A stretch of DNA of 64,000 nucleotides from Phreatobacter cathodiphilus (GCF_003008515.1 NZ_CP027668.1:984001-1048000); one strand, 5' to 3'; shown: positions 26,351 through 38,524, counted from the first letter of the stretch. Notes: generated by a model from the sequence alone, not told the origin. Numbers and translations: made by a program.

Positions 26351-27289
26351 ATGGAGACGATCGTCTTCTCCACGCTGAATGGGCTGTTGTATGGCCTGCT
26401 GCTGTTCATGCTGGCGAGCGGCCTGACGCTCATCTTCTCGATGATGGGCGTGCTCAATTTCGCCCATGCCAGTTTCTACATGCTCGGCGCCTATCTCGCC
26501 TACACGGTGGGGGCGGTCACCGGCTTCTGGATCGCCATCGTCGTGGCGCCGCTGCTGGTCGGCCTGTTCGGCGCGGCGGTCGAGCGCTTTGGCCTCCGCC
26601 ACGTCCACCGCAACGGCCATGTCGCCGAACTGCTCTTCACCTTCGGGCTGGCCTATCTGATCGAAGAGATCGTCAAGCTCGTCTGGGGCAAGAACCCGCT
26701 GCCCTATACCCCTCCCGCCGTGCTCCAGCAGCCGCTCTTCACCCTCTGGAACACCCATTACCCCGCGCTGCGCATCTTCATGATGGCGGTCGCCGTCGGC
26801 ATGTTCGTGGTGCTCTGGCTGCTCCTGAAGCGCACCCGCGTCGGCCTCATCGTCCAGGCCTCCCTGACCCATCCCCACATGGTCGGCCATCTTGGCCACA
26901 ACGTGCCGCTGGTCTTCATGGGCGTCTTCGCCGTCGGCAGCGCCATGGCCGGCCTCGCCGGCGTGGTGGGCGGTGCGCTGCTGGTTACCGACCCCGCCAT
27001 GGCGTTGACCCTCGGCCCCATCGTCTTCGTCGTGGTGGTGGTGGGCGGCATGGGTTCGCTGGGCGGCGCCTTCGTCGCATCGCTGCTGATCGGGCTGATC
27101 CAGACCTTCGCCGTGGCCGTCGACGCCTCGCTCTCCGACTTCCTCGCCCGGATCGGCATCGCCGTCTCCAACCGCTCCGACCTCGGCCGCATCACTCTGG
27201 CGCAGATCGCGCCGATGCTGCCCTTCCTCATTCTGGTGCTGGTGCTGATCTTCCGGCCCCGCGGCCTCATGGGAGCACGCGAAGGATGA
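26351..27289 (+). CDS. livH: Branched-chain amino acid type ABC permease, LivH
   Basis: 312-aa inner-membrane permease with about eight hydrophobic helices. It has the family start TLNGLLYGLLLFMLASGLTLIFSMMGVLNFAHASFYMLGAY and a C-terminal RPRGLMG. The cytoplasmic coupling region includes GMGSLGGAFVASLLIGLIQTFA. ATG 26351 has GGAGGG upstream. It overlaps livM by 4 bp (ATGA). With LivM it forms the transmembrane channel fed by the binding protein at 25037. Confidence 0.93.
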   Translation: METIVFSTLNGLLYGLLLFMLASGLTLIFSMMGVLNFAHASFYMLGAYLAYTVGAVTGFWIAIVVAPLLVGLFGAAVERFGLRHVHRNGHVAELLFTFGLAYLIEEIVKLVWGKNPLPYTPPAVLQQPLFTLWNTHYPALRIFMMAVAVGMFVVLWLLLKRTRVGLIVQASLTHPHMVGHLGHNVPLVFMGVFAVGSAMAGLAGVVGGALLVTDPAMALTLGPIVFVVVVVGGMGSLGGAFVASLLIGLIQTFAVAVDASLSDFLARIGIAVSNRSDLGRITLAQIAPMLPFLILVLVLIFRPRGLMGAREG

Positions 27290-28536
27290 CCTCCGCCTCC
27301 ACGTTCAGGACCCTTGCGGTCTGGATCGGCTTCGCCGTGATCCTCGCCATCCTGCCGATGGTCTTCTCTTCGCGCCCCTCCATCACGCTGATGAACCTGA
27401 TCGGCTCCTGGGTGGTCTTCGCACTCGCCTACAACATGCTGCTGGGACAGGCGGGCATGCTCTCCTTCGGCCACGCCGTCTATTTCGGCCTCGGCGGCTA
27501 TGCCGCCATCCACATGATGGCTGCGATCAAGTCCCAGGGCCTGCCGATCCCCGTCGCCGCGCTGCCGCTGGTCGGCTTCATGGCGGGCATGGCGGCGGGC
27601 GCCGTCATCGGCTGGTTCTCCTGCCGGCGCTCCGGCACGGCCTTCGCCATGATCTCGCTCGGCGTCGGCGAGCTCATCGCCGCCTCCGGCCTGATGTTCG
27701 TGTCGGTCTTCGGCGGCGAGGAAGGCATCTCGGGCGACCGGGCCGCCGGGCCGGACATCCTCGGCTTCTCGCTCGGGCCGCAGCTCAACGTCTACTATTT
27801 CATCGCCTTCTGGATGTTCGTCTCGGTCCTCGCCATGTGGGCCTTCACGCGCACGCCGCTCGGCCGTCTCGCCAATGCGGTGCGCGACAACCCCGACCGG
27901 GTCTCCTTCATCGGCTACGACCCGCAGCGGGTCCGCTACATGGTCTTCCTGATCTCCGGCGGCTTCGCCGGGCTCGCCGGCTCGCTCTCGGCCGTCAATT
28001 TCGAGATCATCACGCCGGAGAAGCTCGGCGCCATCAATTCCGGTGCGGTCCTGCTCATGGCCTATATCGGCGGCATCGGCGTCTTCTACGGCCCCATCAT
28101 CGGCGCCGTGCTGATCTCGATCATGCAGTCCATGCTCTCCGACTTCACCAAGGTCTGGCAGCTCTATCTCGGCCTGATGTTCGTCGTTGTCGTCATGTTC
28201 GCGCCCTATGGGATCGGCGGCGTCGTCCACCATGTCCTCGGGGTCGTCCGCCGCGGCGAACTCGCGGAGAAGGCGCCGGGCTGGCTCCTCGGCCTCGCCG
28301 GCGCCGTGGTCGCCTTCACCGGCACCGTGCTCCTCGTCGAAATGGCCTACCGGGTGCGCGAGGACGGCGATCCCGTGCTCCTCTTCGGCCAAGAGTTCCA
28401 CCATCAGGCCGCATCGAGCTGGATCGCCGCCCTCGTCATCGTCGCGGTCGGGCTCGCCATCCTCGTCGTGGCCGTCCGCTGGCGCCGCCGCGGAACCCTG
28501 AGCGCGGCCCTCAGCCTGAAGGAGGCGACGCCGTGA
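27286..28536 (+). CDS. livM: Branched-chain amino acid type ABC permease, LivM, with C-terminal extension
   Basis: 416-aa inner-membrane permease. The family core contains WVVFALAYNMLLGQAGMLSFGHAVYFGLGGYAA, then GRLANAVRDNPDRVSFIGYDP (cytoplasmic loop), and ends near FVVVVMFAPYGIGGV at about residue 320. A further 90 residues hold two more hydrophobic segments (GWLLGLAGAVVAFTGTVLLVE and WIAALVIVAVGLAILVVAV). LivM proteins are usually 300-350 aa, so this tail is extra. The start ATG 27286 overlaps the livH stop; its stop overlaps the livG start (GTGA). Confidence 0.92.
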   Translation: MTSASTFRTLAVWIGFAVILAILPMVFSSRPSITLMNLIGSWVVFALAYNMLLGQAGMLSFGHAVYFGLGGYAAIHMMAAIKSQGLPIPVAALPLVGFMAGMAAGAVIGWFSCRRSGTAFAMISLGVGELIAASGLMFVSVFGGEEGISGDRAAGPDILGFSLGPQLNVYYFIAFWMFVSVLAMWAFTRTPLGRLANAVRDNPDRVSFIGYDPQRVRYMVFLISGGFAGLAGSLSAVNFEIITPEKLGAINSGAVLLMAYIGGIGVFYGPIIGAVLISIMQSMLSDFTKVWQLYLGLMFVVVVMFAPYGIGGVVHHVLGVVRRGELAEKAPGWLLGLAGAVVAFTGTVLLVEMAYRVREDGDPVLLFGQEFHHQAASSWIAALVIVAVGLAILVVAVRWRRRGTLSAALSLKEATP

Positions 28537-29291
28537 CCGAGCCTGCCATCGCCCTCAGCCTGCGCAACGTCCACAAGAACTTCGGCCCGGCGCAGATCAT
28601 CCGTGACGTCTCTCTGGACATTCCGGCCGGCGAGCGCCACGCCATCATCGGTCCGAACGGGGCGGGCAAGTCCACCCTGTTCAACCTGATCTCCGGCGCC
28701 TTCCCGCCCTCGTCCGGCAGCATCCACATCAACGGCATCCGCGCCGACGGCACGCGCCCCTTCCAGATCAACCGCAGCGGCCTGTCGCGCTCCTTCCAGG
28801 TCACCAACATCTTCCACAACATGAGCGTCTACGAGAACGTCCGCTGCGCGACACTCTGGGCCCTCGGCTACCGCTACGTCTTCTGGCGCTTCATGTCCGG
28901 CCTGAAGGACGTGGAGCAGCGCACCGAGGAGGTGCTCGACCTGATCGGGCTCGCGGCGGTGCGGGACACGCCCGCCGGCCTCCTCTCCTATGCCGACCAG
29001 CGCGCCCTCGAGATCGGCGTGACCATCGCCGGCGACGCCAAGGTCGTCCTGCTGGACGAGCCGACCGCCGGCATGAGCCACCACGAGACCGAGCGGGCGG
29101 TGGCGCTCATCCGCAAGGTCACGGAGGGGCGGACCCTGGTCATCGTGGAGCACGACATGAGCGTCGTCTTCGGTCTCGCCGACCGCATCTCCGTGCTGGT
29201 CTACGGGGCGATCATCGCCTCCGGCACGCCCGCCGAGATCCGGGCCGACCGAAAGGTGCGCGAGGCCTATCTCGGCGAGGAGGCGGCCTGA
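28533..29291 (+). CDS. livG: ABC transporter ATP-binding protein LivG
   Basis: 252-aa ATPase subunit. Walker A is GPNGAGKST, the signature region is LLSYADQRALEI (a normal LivG variant of LSGGQ), Walker B is VVLLDEPTAGM, and the switch His is in VIVEHDMSVVF. The long insertion after Walker A and the end EAYLGEEAA are typical of LivG. It starts with GTG at 28533 inside the livM stop, preceded by AAGGAGG. It pairs with LivF to drive the transporter. Confidence 0.94.
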   Translation: MTEPAIALSLRNVHKNFGPAQIIRDVSLDIPAGERHAIIGPNGAGKSTLFNLISGAFPPSSGSIHINGIRADGTRPFQINRSGLSRSFQVTNIFHNMSVYENVRCATLWALGYRYVFWRFMSGLKDVEQRTEEVLDLIGLAAVRDTPAGLLSYADQRALEIGVTIAGDAKVVLLDEPTAGMSHHETERAVALIRKVTEGRTLVIVEHDMSVVFGLADRISVLVYGAIIASGTPAEIRADRKVREAYLGEEAA

Positions 29292-29986
29292 TGCTGGAGG
29301 TCTCCAATCTCCACGCCTATTACGGCAAGAGCCACATCCTGCAGGGCGTCGACCTCGCGGTCGGCGCCGGCGAGGTCGTCAGCCTGCTCGGCCGCAACGG
29401 CGTAGGGCGCTCGACCACGGTCAAGGCGATCATGGGCGAGGTGCGCCCGCAGGGCACGGTCCGCTTCAAGGGGAAGGACATCGCCGGCCTGCCGAGCCAC
29501 CGCATCGCCCGTCTCGGCATAGGCTATGTGCCGGAGCACCGCGACATCTTCCCCGACCTGACCGTCCGCCAGAACCTGATGCTCGGCATGAAGGACGCGG
29601 CCCGCGAGGGACGCTGGACCATCCAGGGTTCGCTCGACATGTTCCCCAACCTGGCGGCGCGCGCCGACGCCCCGGCCGGCGTCCTGTCGGGCGGCGAGAA
29701 GCAGATGCTCACCATGTGCCGCACCATGATGGGCGACCCGGACCTGGTGATGATCGACGAGCCGACCGAGGGCCTCGCCCCGCTCATCGTCCGCCAGGTC
29801 GGCGAACTCATCTCCGAGATCGCCCGCCGCGGCGTCGCCATCCTCCTGGTGGAGCAGAAGCTCTCCATCGCCCTCGACATCTCCCACCGCGTCTATGTGA
29901 TGGGCCACGGCCGCATCGTCTTCGAGGGCACGCCCGCCGACCTCAAGGCCAACGAGGTCGTGCGCCAGCAGTGGCTGGAGGTCTAG
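29291..29986 (+). CDS. livF: ABC transporter ATP-binding protein LivF with Arg in Walker A
   Basis: 231-aa ATPase subunit, last gene of the operon. ATG 29291 shares one base with the livG stop (TGATG). Walker A reads GRNGVGRST: residue 40, normally the invariant Lys that contacts ATP phosphates, is Arg (codon CGC at 29408-29410). The signature VLSGGEKQML, Walker B LVMIDEPTEGL and switch His equivalent (LLVEQKLS, Gln as in most LivF) are normal. I recall similar GRST forms in other LivF-like proteins, so this may be a subfamily feature rather than a defect. Confidence 0.92.
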   Translation: MLEVSNLHAYYGKSHILQGVDLAVGAGEVVSLLGRNGVGRSTTVKAIMGEVRPQGTVRFKGKDIAGLPSHRIARLGIGYVPEHRDIFPDLTVRQNLMLGMKDAAREGRWTIQGSLDMFPNLAARADAPAGVLSGGEKQMLTMCRTMMGDPDLVMIDEPTEGLAPLIVRQVGELISEIARRGVAILLVEQKLSIALDISHRVYVMGHGRIVFEGTPADLKANEVVRQQWLEV

Positions 29987-30086
29987 GCCGGCGCGGCACG
30001 GGCAGGGCCCGATCCGAGGTCTTGTCGCCGCCCCCTGCGGGAACGGGGGGCGCGCCGCGGCGTTTCTCTCCGAGGAGGGCCGGCAC

Positions 30087-30458
30087 ATGGCAGCGACGGA
30101 TATTCAGGGCGGCGTTCGGACCTTCGACGGTTCGGTCCACGTCCGCTTCCTCGACACGATGCTCGCCTCGACCAACGGGGCGGCGGTGATGGAGGATGCA
30201 GAGAAGGGGCCACTCTATCTGATCCCCTTCGACGACGTCTATTTCGACTACCTCTCCCGCACCGACGCCATGGTCGATTACCCCGCCCGCGGCCGGATGG
30301 GAGTCTGGCGCGTCTCGGCCGCCGGCCGGGCCGAGGACGCCGTGATGTGGACCTTGGACGAGCCCGCTCCCGACCTCGCGCGTTTTGGCCGCTGCGCCAT
30401 CTTCGACGGCACCAAGGTCGCAATCGAGGTTGTTCCCGCCGACGGCACGGTGGTCTGA
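30087..30458 (+). CDS. DUF427 domain protein
   Basis: 123-aa cytoplasmic protein with the DUF427 pattern: G.VHVRFLDTMLASTNGAAVME, YLIPFDDVYFDYLSRTDAMVDYP, G.MGVWRVSA and a W near the end (MWTLDEPAPDLARFGRCAIFDG). The fold is a small beta barrel of unknown function found across actinobacteria and proteobacteria. ATG 30087 follows GGAGGG. No operon partner is evident; a GC-rich inverted repeat near 30030-30051 lies between it and livF. Confidence 0.8.
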   Translation: MAATDIQGGVRTFDGSVHVRFLDTMLASTNGAAVMEDAEKGPLYLIPFDDVYFDYLSRTDAMVDYPARGRMGVWRVSAAGRAEDAVMWTLDEPAPDLARFGRCAIFDGTKVAIEVVPADGTVV

Positions 30459-30826
30459 GGGCGCGGGCGCGTGGAGCCGCATCGACCTCCGTCCCGGTCT
30501 GGTGGCGAAATACCAGCGTCGGCCGCGCATGGGCGCTGCCCATGGGCTGTCGTCGCTCCTTTGCCCTCGATGCGGCCTTCGAGATCCTCGGCGAGAGGCT
30601 GGCCACGGCCATCCCCCAGCGCTGCCCTCGCACGGCAGGGCTCCGGACGCGCCGAGCCGTCCGCCCTGACAGTGGCATCCTCCGCTATTGCGACACCGGA
30701 CGGGCCGTGACCTGCCCTGGTGCGTCACGATGCGGCAACTCGACGTTGGCATTGACCGAAGAAGGGCTTTAGATGGGACCGACCGGTCCGGGGGCCGGTG
30801 CGCGCGAGCAGGCATGGTGAGGCAGA
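30459..30826. other. Intergenic region before hybrid kinase, no gene seen
   Basis: 368 bases between the DUF427 gene and the hybrid kinase. Frames here are short, Arg/Pro/Ser-rich and without ribosome sites. It probably contains only the kinase promoter; GAGG just before ATG 30827 is its ribosome site. Confidence 0.6.
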
Positions 30827-33751
<2,925 letters not shown>

Positions 33752-33867
33752 GGAGGCGTGATTGTCCGGCTCCTCCCGCCGCGGCGCGCCCCGCCGCACT
33801 GCCGGCCTCCGCGGGAACCTCGCTGCCCTGCAACCGTTGATCATCTCTGATCGGGTGCCGGGTACGC

Positions 33868-35364
33868 ATGACTGAGGATCACCATTTTCCGGCCGGAGGC
33901 GGTCAGATGGGCGCGCTGATGCGCAGCCATGACTGGGCTGCGACCCCGTTCGGCCCGCCCGCGGACTGGCCGGCCGAGCTGAAGGTCATCGCCGCCTTCG
34001 TCCTGGCGAGCCCGCAGCCCATGATGGTCTGGTGGGGGACCGATCTCCTGCAGATCTACAACGACGCCTTCGCCTCCCTCATGGGCCCGGAGCGCCACCC
34101 CGCCGCCTTCGCCGGGGCGGCGCGCGAGAGCTGGGGCGAGATCTGGGAAACCTTCGAGCCGCAGGTGACCCATGTCATCGGGGGAGGGGAGCCGCGCTGG
34201 AACGAGGAACAGCTCGTCCAGATCACCCGGCACGGCATGCGGCGCAGCCTCTGGTGGACCTACGGCTTCTCGCCCGTCATCGCGGGCGGGGCCGTCGCCG
34301 GCGTGGTCCTCTCCTGCCAGGAGGTCACGGCCCGGCAGCGCCTCACCAACCGCATCCGCCAGCAGTCGGAGCGCCTGCAACAGCTCTTCGAGCAAGCGCC
34401 CGGCTTCATCGCGATCCTGATCGGCCCGCAGCATGTGGTGCAGTTCGCCAATGCGGCCTACCGGGCCCTGGTCGGGGATCGCCCGCTGACCGGCCGGACC
34501 GTCGCAGACGCCCTTCCGGAGGCCTCTGCCCAGGGCTTCCTGGAGCGGCTCGACGAGGTCTATCGCACCGGCGAACCCCACGTCGGCAGTCGCGTCCCGC
34601 TCACGCTGGTCGACGGGGAGGGGACACGGCAGGACTTCGTCCTCGACTTCATCTACCAGCCGATCATCGAGGACGACGGCCAGATCTCCGGCATCTTCGT
34701 CCAGGGTCACGACGTGACCGCCCATGCCATCGCCGAGAAGAACCTGACCCTCATCAACCACGAGCTGAAGCACCGGGTGAAGAACACGCTCGCGGTGACC
34801 ACCGGCATCGTCAACCAGACGCTGCGCAACCGCGGCAACGACGAGCTGCTGGCGACGCTGCGCGCCCGCATCAGTGCCTATGCGCGCGCCCACGACATCC
34901 TCGCGCCGCAGACCTGGGCGACGGGAACGGTGCGCGGCGCCGTCACCTCCGCCGTCCAGCCGTTTCAGACCCAGGGCGGCCGGTTCTTTGTGGAGGGGCC
35001 CGACGTCACGCTCGGCTCGCGGCAGGTCCTGTCCCTCTCCCTCGCCGTCCACGAACTGGCGGTCAATGCCCGGCGCTACGGGGCGCTGTCGCAGCCGGGG
35101 GGCCGTGTTGACATCCGCTGGGTGATCCACGAGCCGGAGGGGGAGCCGAAATTCGAATTCTCCTGGCAGGAGAGTGGCGGTCCTCCCTGTTCGGAGCCAG
35201 CGCGCCACGGCTTCGGCCTGCACCTCGTCTCGCGGGTGCTCGCCGCCGATTTCGACGCCACCACCTCCGTCGTCTTTCCGCCCTCCGGCATGACCTTCAC
35301 CATGCTGGCGCTCGGCCCGTCCCTGCGCCCCCCCGACCCCGACGGCTTCTTCGCCAAGCTGTAG
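33868..35364 (+). CDS. PAS-domain HWE-family histidine kinase
   Basis: 498-aa cytoplasmic kinase. Residues about 15-155 form a GAF/PAS-like sensor (MGALMRSHDWAATPFG is the usual opening of this group), about 165-290 a PAS domain, then the HWE catalytic region with phospho-acceptor His302 in ELKHRVKNTLAVT, NARRYGALS, and the diagnostic W-x-E in FSWQESGGP. HWE kinases are abundant in Hyphomicrobiales and often feed general stress or light responses. It follows the hybrid kinase by 116 bp on the same strand, so the two may share a pathway. Confidence 0.91.
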   Translation: MTEDHHFPAGGGQMGALMRSHDWAATPFGPPADWPAELKVIAAFVLASPQPMMVWWGTDLLQIYNDAFASLMGPERHPAAFAGAARESWGEIWETFEPQVTHVIGGGEPRWNEEQLVQITRHGMRRSLWWTYGFSPVIAGGAVAGVVLSCQEVTARQRLTNRIRQQSERLQQLFEQAPGFIAILIGPQHVVQFANAAYRALVGDRPLTGRTVADALPEASAQGFLERLDEVYRTGEPHVGSRVPLTLVDGEGTRQDFVLDFIYQPIIEDDGQISGIFVQGHDVTAHAIAEKNLTLINHELKHRVKNTLAVTTGIVNQTLRNRGNDELLATLRARISAYARAHDILAPQTWATGTVRGAVTSAVQPFQTQGGRFFVEGPDVTLGSRQVLSLSLAVHELAVNARRYGALSQPGGRVDIRWVIHEPEGEPKFEFSWQESGGPPCSEPARHGFGLHLVSRVLAADFDATTSVVFPPSGMTFTMLALGPSLRPPDPDGFFAKL

Positions 35365-35390
35365 CCACCGCCCGACCGGCTCGGGCCGCG

Positions 35391-35873
35391 TTACGACCGC
35401 AGCACCACGCTGAGCGTTCCGTCACTCTCGAGGATCACCGCCTCCGCCTCCTCGACGTCCCGACCGCCGGCGGCCCGGATCGCGCTCAGCGCCTCGTCCT
35501 GTGTGACCCGCTGGCGCTTCATCGCGCCGGGACAAAACTCCCCGTCTCGCACCAGAAGCGCCGGCTCGGACCGCATGGCAGAGGCGAACCGATCGGAGCG
35601 GACCGAGGAGAACGTGACGAGAAACTGCAGCAGGATGAGCAGGGCGAGGGCTGCTGCCCCCTCGGCCAACGCCACCGATTCCTGCAGCAGGATCGCCGAC
35701 AGCGTCGAGCCCAGGGCGACGGTGACCACGAGATCGAAGGCATTGAGCTTGGCGAGGGTCCTTTTGCCTGAAATGCGCAGGAAGATGACGAGGGTCGCAT
35801 AGGCCAGTGTCCCGACGATGATCGTCCGGACGATGCCGGACCAGTTCTGGAATATCATGCCGCCGAAATCCAT
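35391..35873 (-). CDS. YetF/DUF421 family membrane protein
   Basis: 160-aa protein with three N-terminal hydrophobic helices (IIVGTLAYATLVIFLRISGKRTLAKLNAFDLVVTVALGS is partly the family hallmark, especially RISGKRTL and NAFDLVVTVALG) and a C-terminal soluble YetF domain (DRFASAMRSEPALLVRDGEF, EALSAIRAAGG, AVILESDGTLSV). ATG 35873 has GGAGG 6 bases upstream; an upstream in-frame start would add an Arg-rich stretch. The role is unknown in general, though family members affect envelope stress or spore proteins. Convergent with the HWE kinase. Confidence 0.88.
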   Translation of the reverse strand: MDFGGMIFQNWSGIVRTIIVGTLAYATLVIFLRISGKRTLAKLNAFDLVVTVALGSTLSAILLQESVALAEGAAALALLILLQFLVTFSSVRSDRFASAMRSEPALLVRDGEFCPGAMKRQRVTQDEALSAIRAAGGRDVEEAEAVILESDGTLSVVLRS

Positions 35874-36019
35874 CGAGTCCCTCCGCGCGGCCGGCATGCG
35901 CCGCCTTGTCGCCCGGACGGTTGCGGCGCCCGGCTCGCCACCGGAACCCCGGGAGCGCGGCGGACGTTCCCTTTCAGCAAGGCGCCGCATGACCGCGGCG
36001 CCCAGGGAGGACGCAGCAC

Positions 36020-36211
36020 ATGGCTGGAGGACAGAGCAGCGGGACCGGGGCGATGACCGAGCTCGAGGACGAGAAGGTCCGGAAGGACGACATCCTCAGC
36101 AACCGTGACAAGGCCCAGAGGCGGCCGGGCCAGAGCCTCGACAGCAAGGGCGTCCAGGTCGACGAGTACAAGGATACACCGGCGAACCGCCGTCCGCCGC
36201 GCGAAGACTAG
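36020..36211 (+). CDS. Small hydrophilic protein
   Basis: 63 aa, highly charged and lacking hydrophobic stretches (TELEDEKVRKDDILSNRDKAQ, VQVDEYKDTPANRRPPRED); probably unstructured. ATG 36020 is preceded by GGGAGG at a good distance, the codon use is normal, and a strong hairpin follows, which together support a real gene. No family recognised. It is placed divergently from the YetF-like gene; such small acidic/basic disordered proteins are often stress-induced, but that is only a suggestion. Confidence 0.6.
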   Translation: MAGGQSSGTGAMTELEDEKVRKDDILSNRDKAQRRPGQSLDSKGVQVDEYKDTPANRRPPRED

Positions 36212-36222
36212 GCAGGAAAGGG

Positions 36223-36249
36223 GGGATGCGCCGGCCTGCGGCGCATCCC
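36223..36249. terminator. Bidirectional hairpin terminator candidate
   Basis: A perfect 11-bp stem (GGGATGCGCCG with CGGCGCATCCC) around a 5-base loop lies between the convergent genes ending at 36211 and 36257. It is strong in both directions, though without a T run. Confidence 0.6.
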
Positions 36250-36256
36250 GAGGGCG

Positions 36257-37345
36257 TCAGCTGCGCTGCCGCAGCCGCAGCATCATGGTGTCGAAGGAAT
36301 ATTCTGCCACCTGCCACCACAGATATTCCTCGTTGCGGAACGCGCGCAGGTGCTCGTAGATCCGCTTGAAGTCGGCATTGCTCTTCGACAGGTCGTCATA
36401 GATCTCGTTGGCCGCCTTGTAGGCCGCGTCGAGGATTTCCGGGCTGAAGGCGCGGAGCTGCGCGCCGGCCGCCACCAGACGCCGGAGGGCGGCAGGGTTG
36501 CGGGCGTCGTAGATCGCCGTCATGTCCAGATTGTTGGCCGCTGCCGCGTTGTTGAAGATCTGCTGGTAGGACTTCGGCAGGGCGTTCCACTTCTCGGTGC
36601 CGATCCAGTAATGGACCGTCGGCGCGCCCTCCCAGAAGCCGGGATAGTAGTAGTAGGGAGCGACCCTGACGAAGGCGAGCTTCTCGTCGTCGTAAGGCCC
36701 GACCCACTCGGCCGCATCGATCACACCGCGCTCAAGCGAGGAATAGGTGTCGCCGCCGGGGATCTGCTGCGGCACGACGCCGAGCTTGGCCACCACCTGT
36801 CCGGCGAGCCCGGCGATGCGGAACTTGAGGCCCTTGAGGTCCTCCAGGGTCCGGACCTCCTTGCGGAACCAGCCGCCCATCTGCGTTCCGGTATTGCCGC
36901 CCGGAACCGTATGGACGTTGTATTTCTTCACGTAGTCGTTGACGAGCTGCTGGCCGCCGCCCTGGTAGAGCCAGGCGTTGCGCTGGCGCACGTTCATGAT
37001 GAAGGGCACGTCCGCCATCAGCGCCAGCACCGGATCCTTGCCGACGAAGTAGTAGCCAGGCGACTGGCACATCTCGATCGTGCCGGCGGAGACCGCGTCG
37101 AGGGTCTGGAAGGCGCCGACGATCTCGCCCGCCGCGAAGCACTGGATCTTGAAGCGCCCGTCGGTCGCCTCGGCGATCTGCTTCGTCATCGTGTCGAGCG
37201 GGCCGTAGAGGGCGTCCAGCGACTTCGGGAAGGAGGAGGCGCAGCGCCAGCTCACCTCCGGCATGGTCTGGGCGATGGCGGGCGCCGCGACCGCCGCCCC
37301 GGCGACGCCTGCAGCGCCGCCGGCCATGAATGTCCTGCGTTTCAT
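36257..37345 (-). CDS. TRAP transporter solute-binding protein (DctP family)
   Basis: 362-aa periplasmic binding protein. A Tat-like signal KRRTFMAGGAAGVAGAAVAAPAIAQ precedes the mature DctP fold; landmarks are GRFKIQCFAAGEIVG, the carboxylate-binding Arg region GLKFRIAGLAGQVVAKLG, and the end of the YDDEKLAF segment. Start ATG 37345 with GGAGG upstream. This branch resembles alpha-keto-acid or aromatic-acid binders. No DctQ/DctM membrane genes are in the window, so it is an orphan. It is last in the aromatic-CoA operon, suggesting capture of a hydroxycinnamate-like acid. Confidence 0.9.
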   Translation of the reverse strand: MKRRTFMAGGAAGVAGAAVAAPAIAQTMPEVSWRCASSFPKSLDALYGPLDTMTKQIAEATDGRFKIQCFAAGEIVGAFQTLDAVSAGTIEMCQSPGYYFVGKDPVLALMADVPFIMNVRQRNAWLYQGGGQQLVNDYVKKYNVHTVPGGNTGTQMGGWFRKEVRTLEDLKGLKFRIAGLAGQVVAKLGVVPQQIPGGDTYSSLERGVIDAAEWVGPYDDEKLAFVRVAPYYYYPGFWEGAPTVHYWIGTEKWNALPKSYQQIFNNAAAANNLDMTAIYDARNPAALRRLVAAGAQLRAFSPEILDAAYKAANEIYDDLSKSNADFKRIYEHLRAFRNEEYLWWQVAEYSFDTMMLRLRQRS

Positions 37346-37537
37346 GTCTTCCTCCATCTCGTCCGCGTTTGTGATTGTGCTGCGGATCGCGGGGTTGTCC
37401 CCGTCGGGCGAGACTAGCGCCTGGCCCGCGCCTTCCGGCATGGCCTCAGCGAATGGAGGACATGCGTGGACAATACGCGGGCGTCGTATGTGATATGCGG
37501 CGGGCGCGACTGCTGGCCTGCCCGCCGCGAAGGAGGA

Positions 37538-38524
37538 TCACTCCTCCAGCGAGAAGCCGGAGGCCTTGACGATCGGCTCCCAGGTCTTGCGCGCCTGGTC
37601 GAGATAGGCCGCATAGTCCGGCGGCGACATGGTGAAGGGCTCCTGGCCCACCGCCCGCAGCGTGTCGCGGGTGGCCGGCACCTTCACCGCCTCGGCCACG
37701 GCGGCTGCGATCTGCGCCGCCAGCGCCGGAGCCGTGCCCTTCGGCATGAAGCAGCCGAACGTGTCGCGTCCCACCACCTGGGCGAAGCCCTGCTCGGCGA
37801 AGGTCGGCACGTTCGGCAGGAAGGCCGAACGCTCACGGTCCGACACGCCGATGACGCGCAGCACGCCGGAGCCCACATGCGGCACATAGTCGCCGATGGG
37901 GGTGATGGTCGAGGCGACATGGCCGCCGAGCAGGTCCTGGATCGCGGGGGTGGAGCCGCGATAGGGCACGTGGCGGAGCTGGATTCCGGCGGCGGCGATG
38001 AGCAGCTCGCCGAGGAAATGCGGGGTCGAGCCGGCGGCCGGCGAGCCGAAGGCGGCCCGCGTCGGGTTGGCCTTGGCCCAGGCGACGAAGCTCGCCACGT
38101 CCTTGACCTCCGCCGGCACCATCGGCCCCACGGCGAGGGCGAAGACGGCGTAGGTGGCCGGCGTCACCGGCGTCACGTCGGTGGCGGCATTGTAGGTGAG
38201 CTTCTTGTAGACGCTCGGATAGATGGTGAACATCGCGTCCGGGCTGACCAGGATGGTGCGGCCGTCGGGCGGCGAGTCGATCATGGCCTGGATGGCGATC
38301 TTGGCGGCGGCTCCCGGCCGGTTCTCCACCACGAAGCTGTCGGCAACCGAGCCCTTCAGGCTCTCCGCCAGACGGCGCGCCAGCGTGTCGGTCGGCCCGC
38401 CCGCGGGGAAGCCGACGAGGATGCGCCCGTTGCCGCGGACGAGCTGCGCCGGGGCGGGCAGGGTGGAAGCGGTCAGGGCTGCGGCGGTAAGGCCGAGCAT
38501 GCGGCGGCGATTCAAGGACGTCAT
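37538..38524 (-). CDS. Tripartite tricarboxylate transporter binding protein (TctC/Bug family)
   Basis: 328-aa periplasmic binding protein. The N terminus has a twin-Arg-like signal (NRRRMLGLTAAALTASTLPAPAQ), then the Bug core ILVGFPAGGPTDTLARRL, VENRPGAAAKIA and GSPAAGSTPHF. TctA/TctB membrane partners are absent. Such orphan Bug proteins often sit beside catabolic genes and bind the pathway substrate. It lies between the amidohydrolase and DctP genes on the same strand. The start ATG 38524 gives the complete signal peptide. Confidence 0.9.
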   Translation of the reverse strand: MTSLNRRRMLGLTAAALTASTLPAPAQLVRGNGRILVGFPAGGPTDTLARRLAESLKGSVADSFVVENRPGAAAKIAIQAMIDSPPDGRTILVSPDAMFTIYPSVYKKLTYNAATDVTPVTPATYAVFALAVGPMVPAEVKDVASFVAWAKANPTRAAFGSPAAGSTPHFLGELLIAAAGIQLRHVPYRGSTPAIQDLLGGHVASTITPIGDYVPHVGSGVLRVIGVSDRERSAFLPNVPTFAEQGFAQVVGRDTFGCFMPKGTAPALAAQIAAAVAEAVKVPATRDTLRAVGQEPFTMSPPDYAAYLDQARKTWEPIVKASGFSLEE

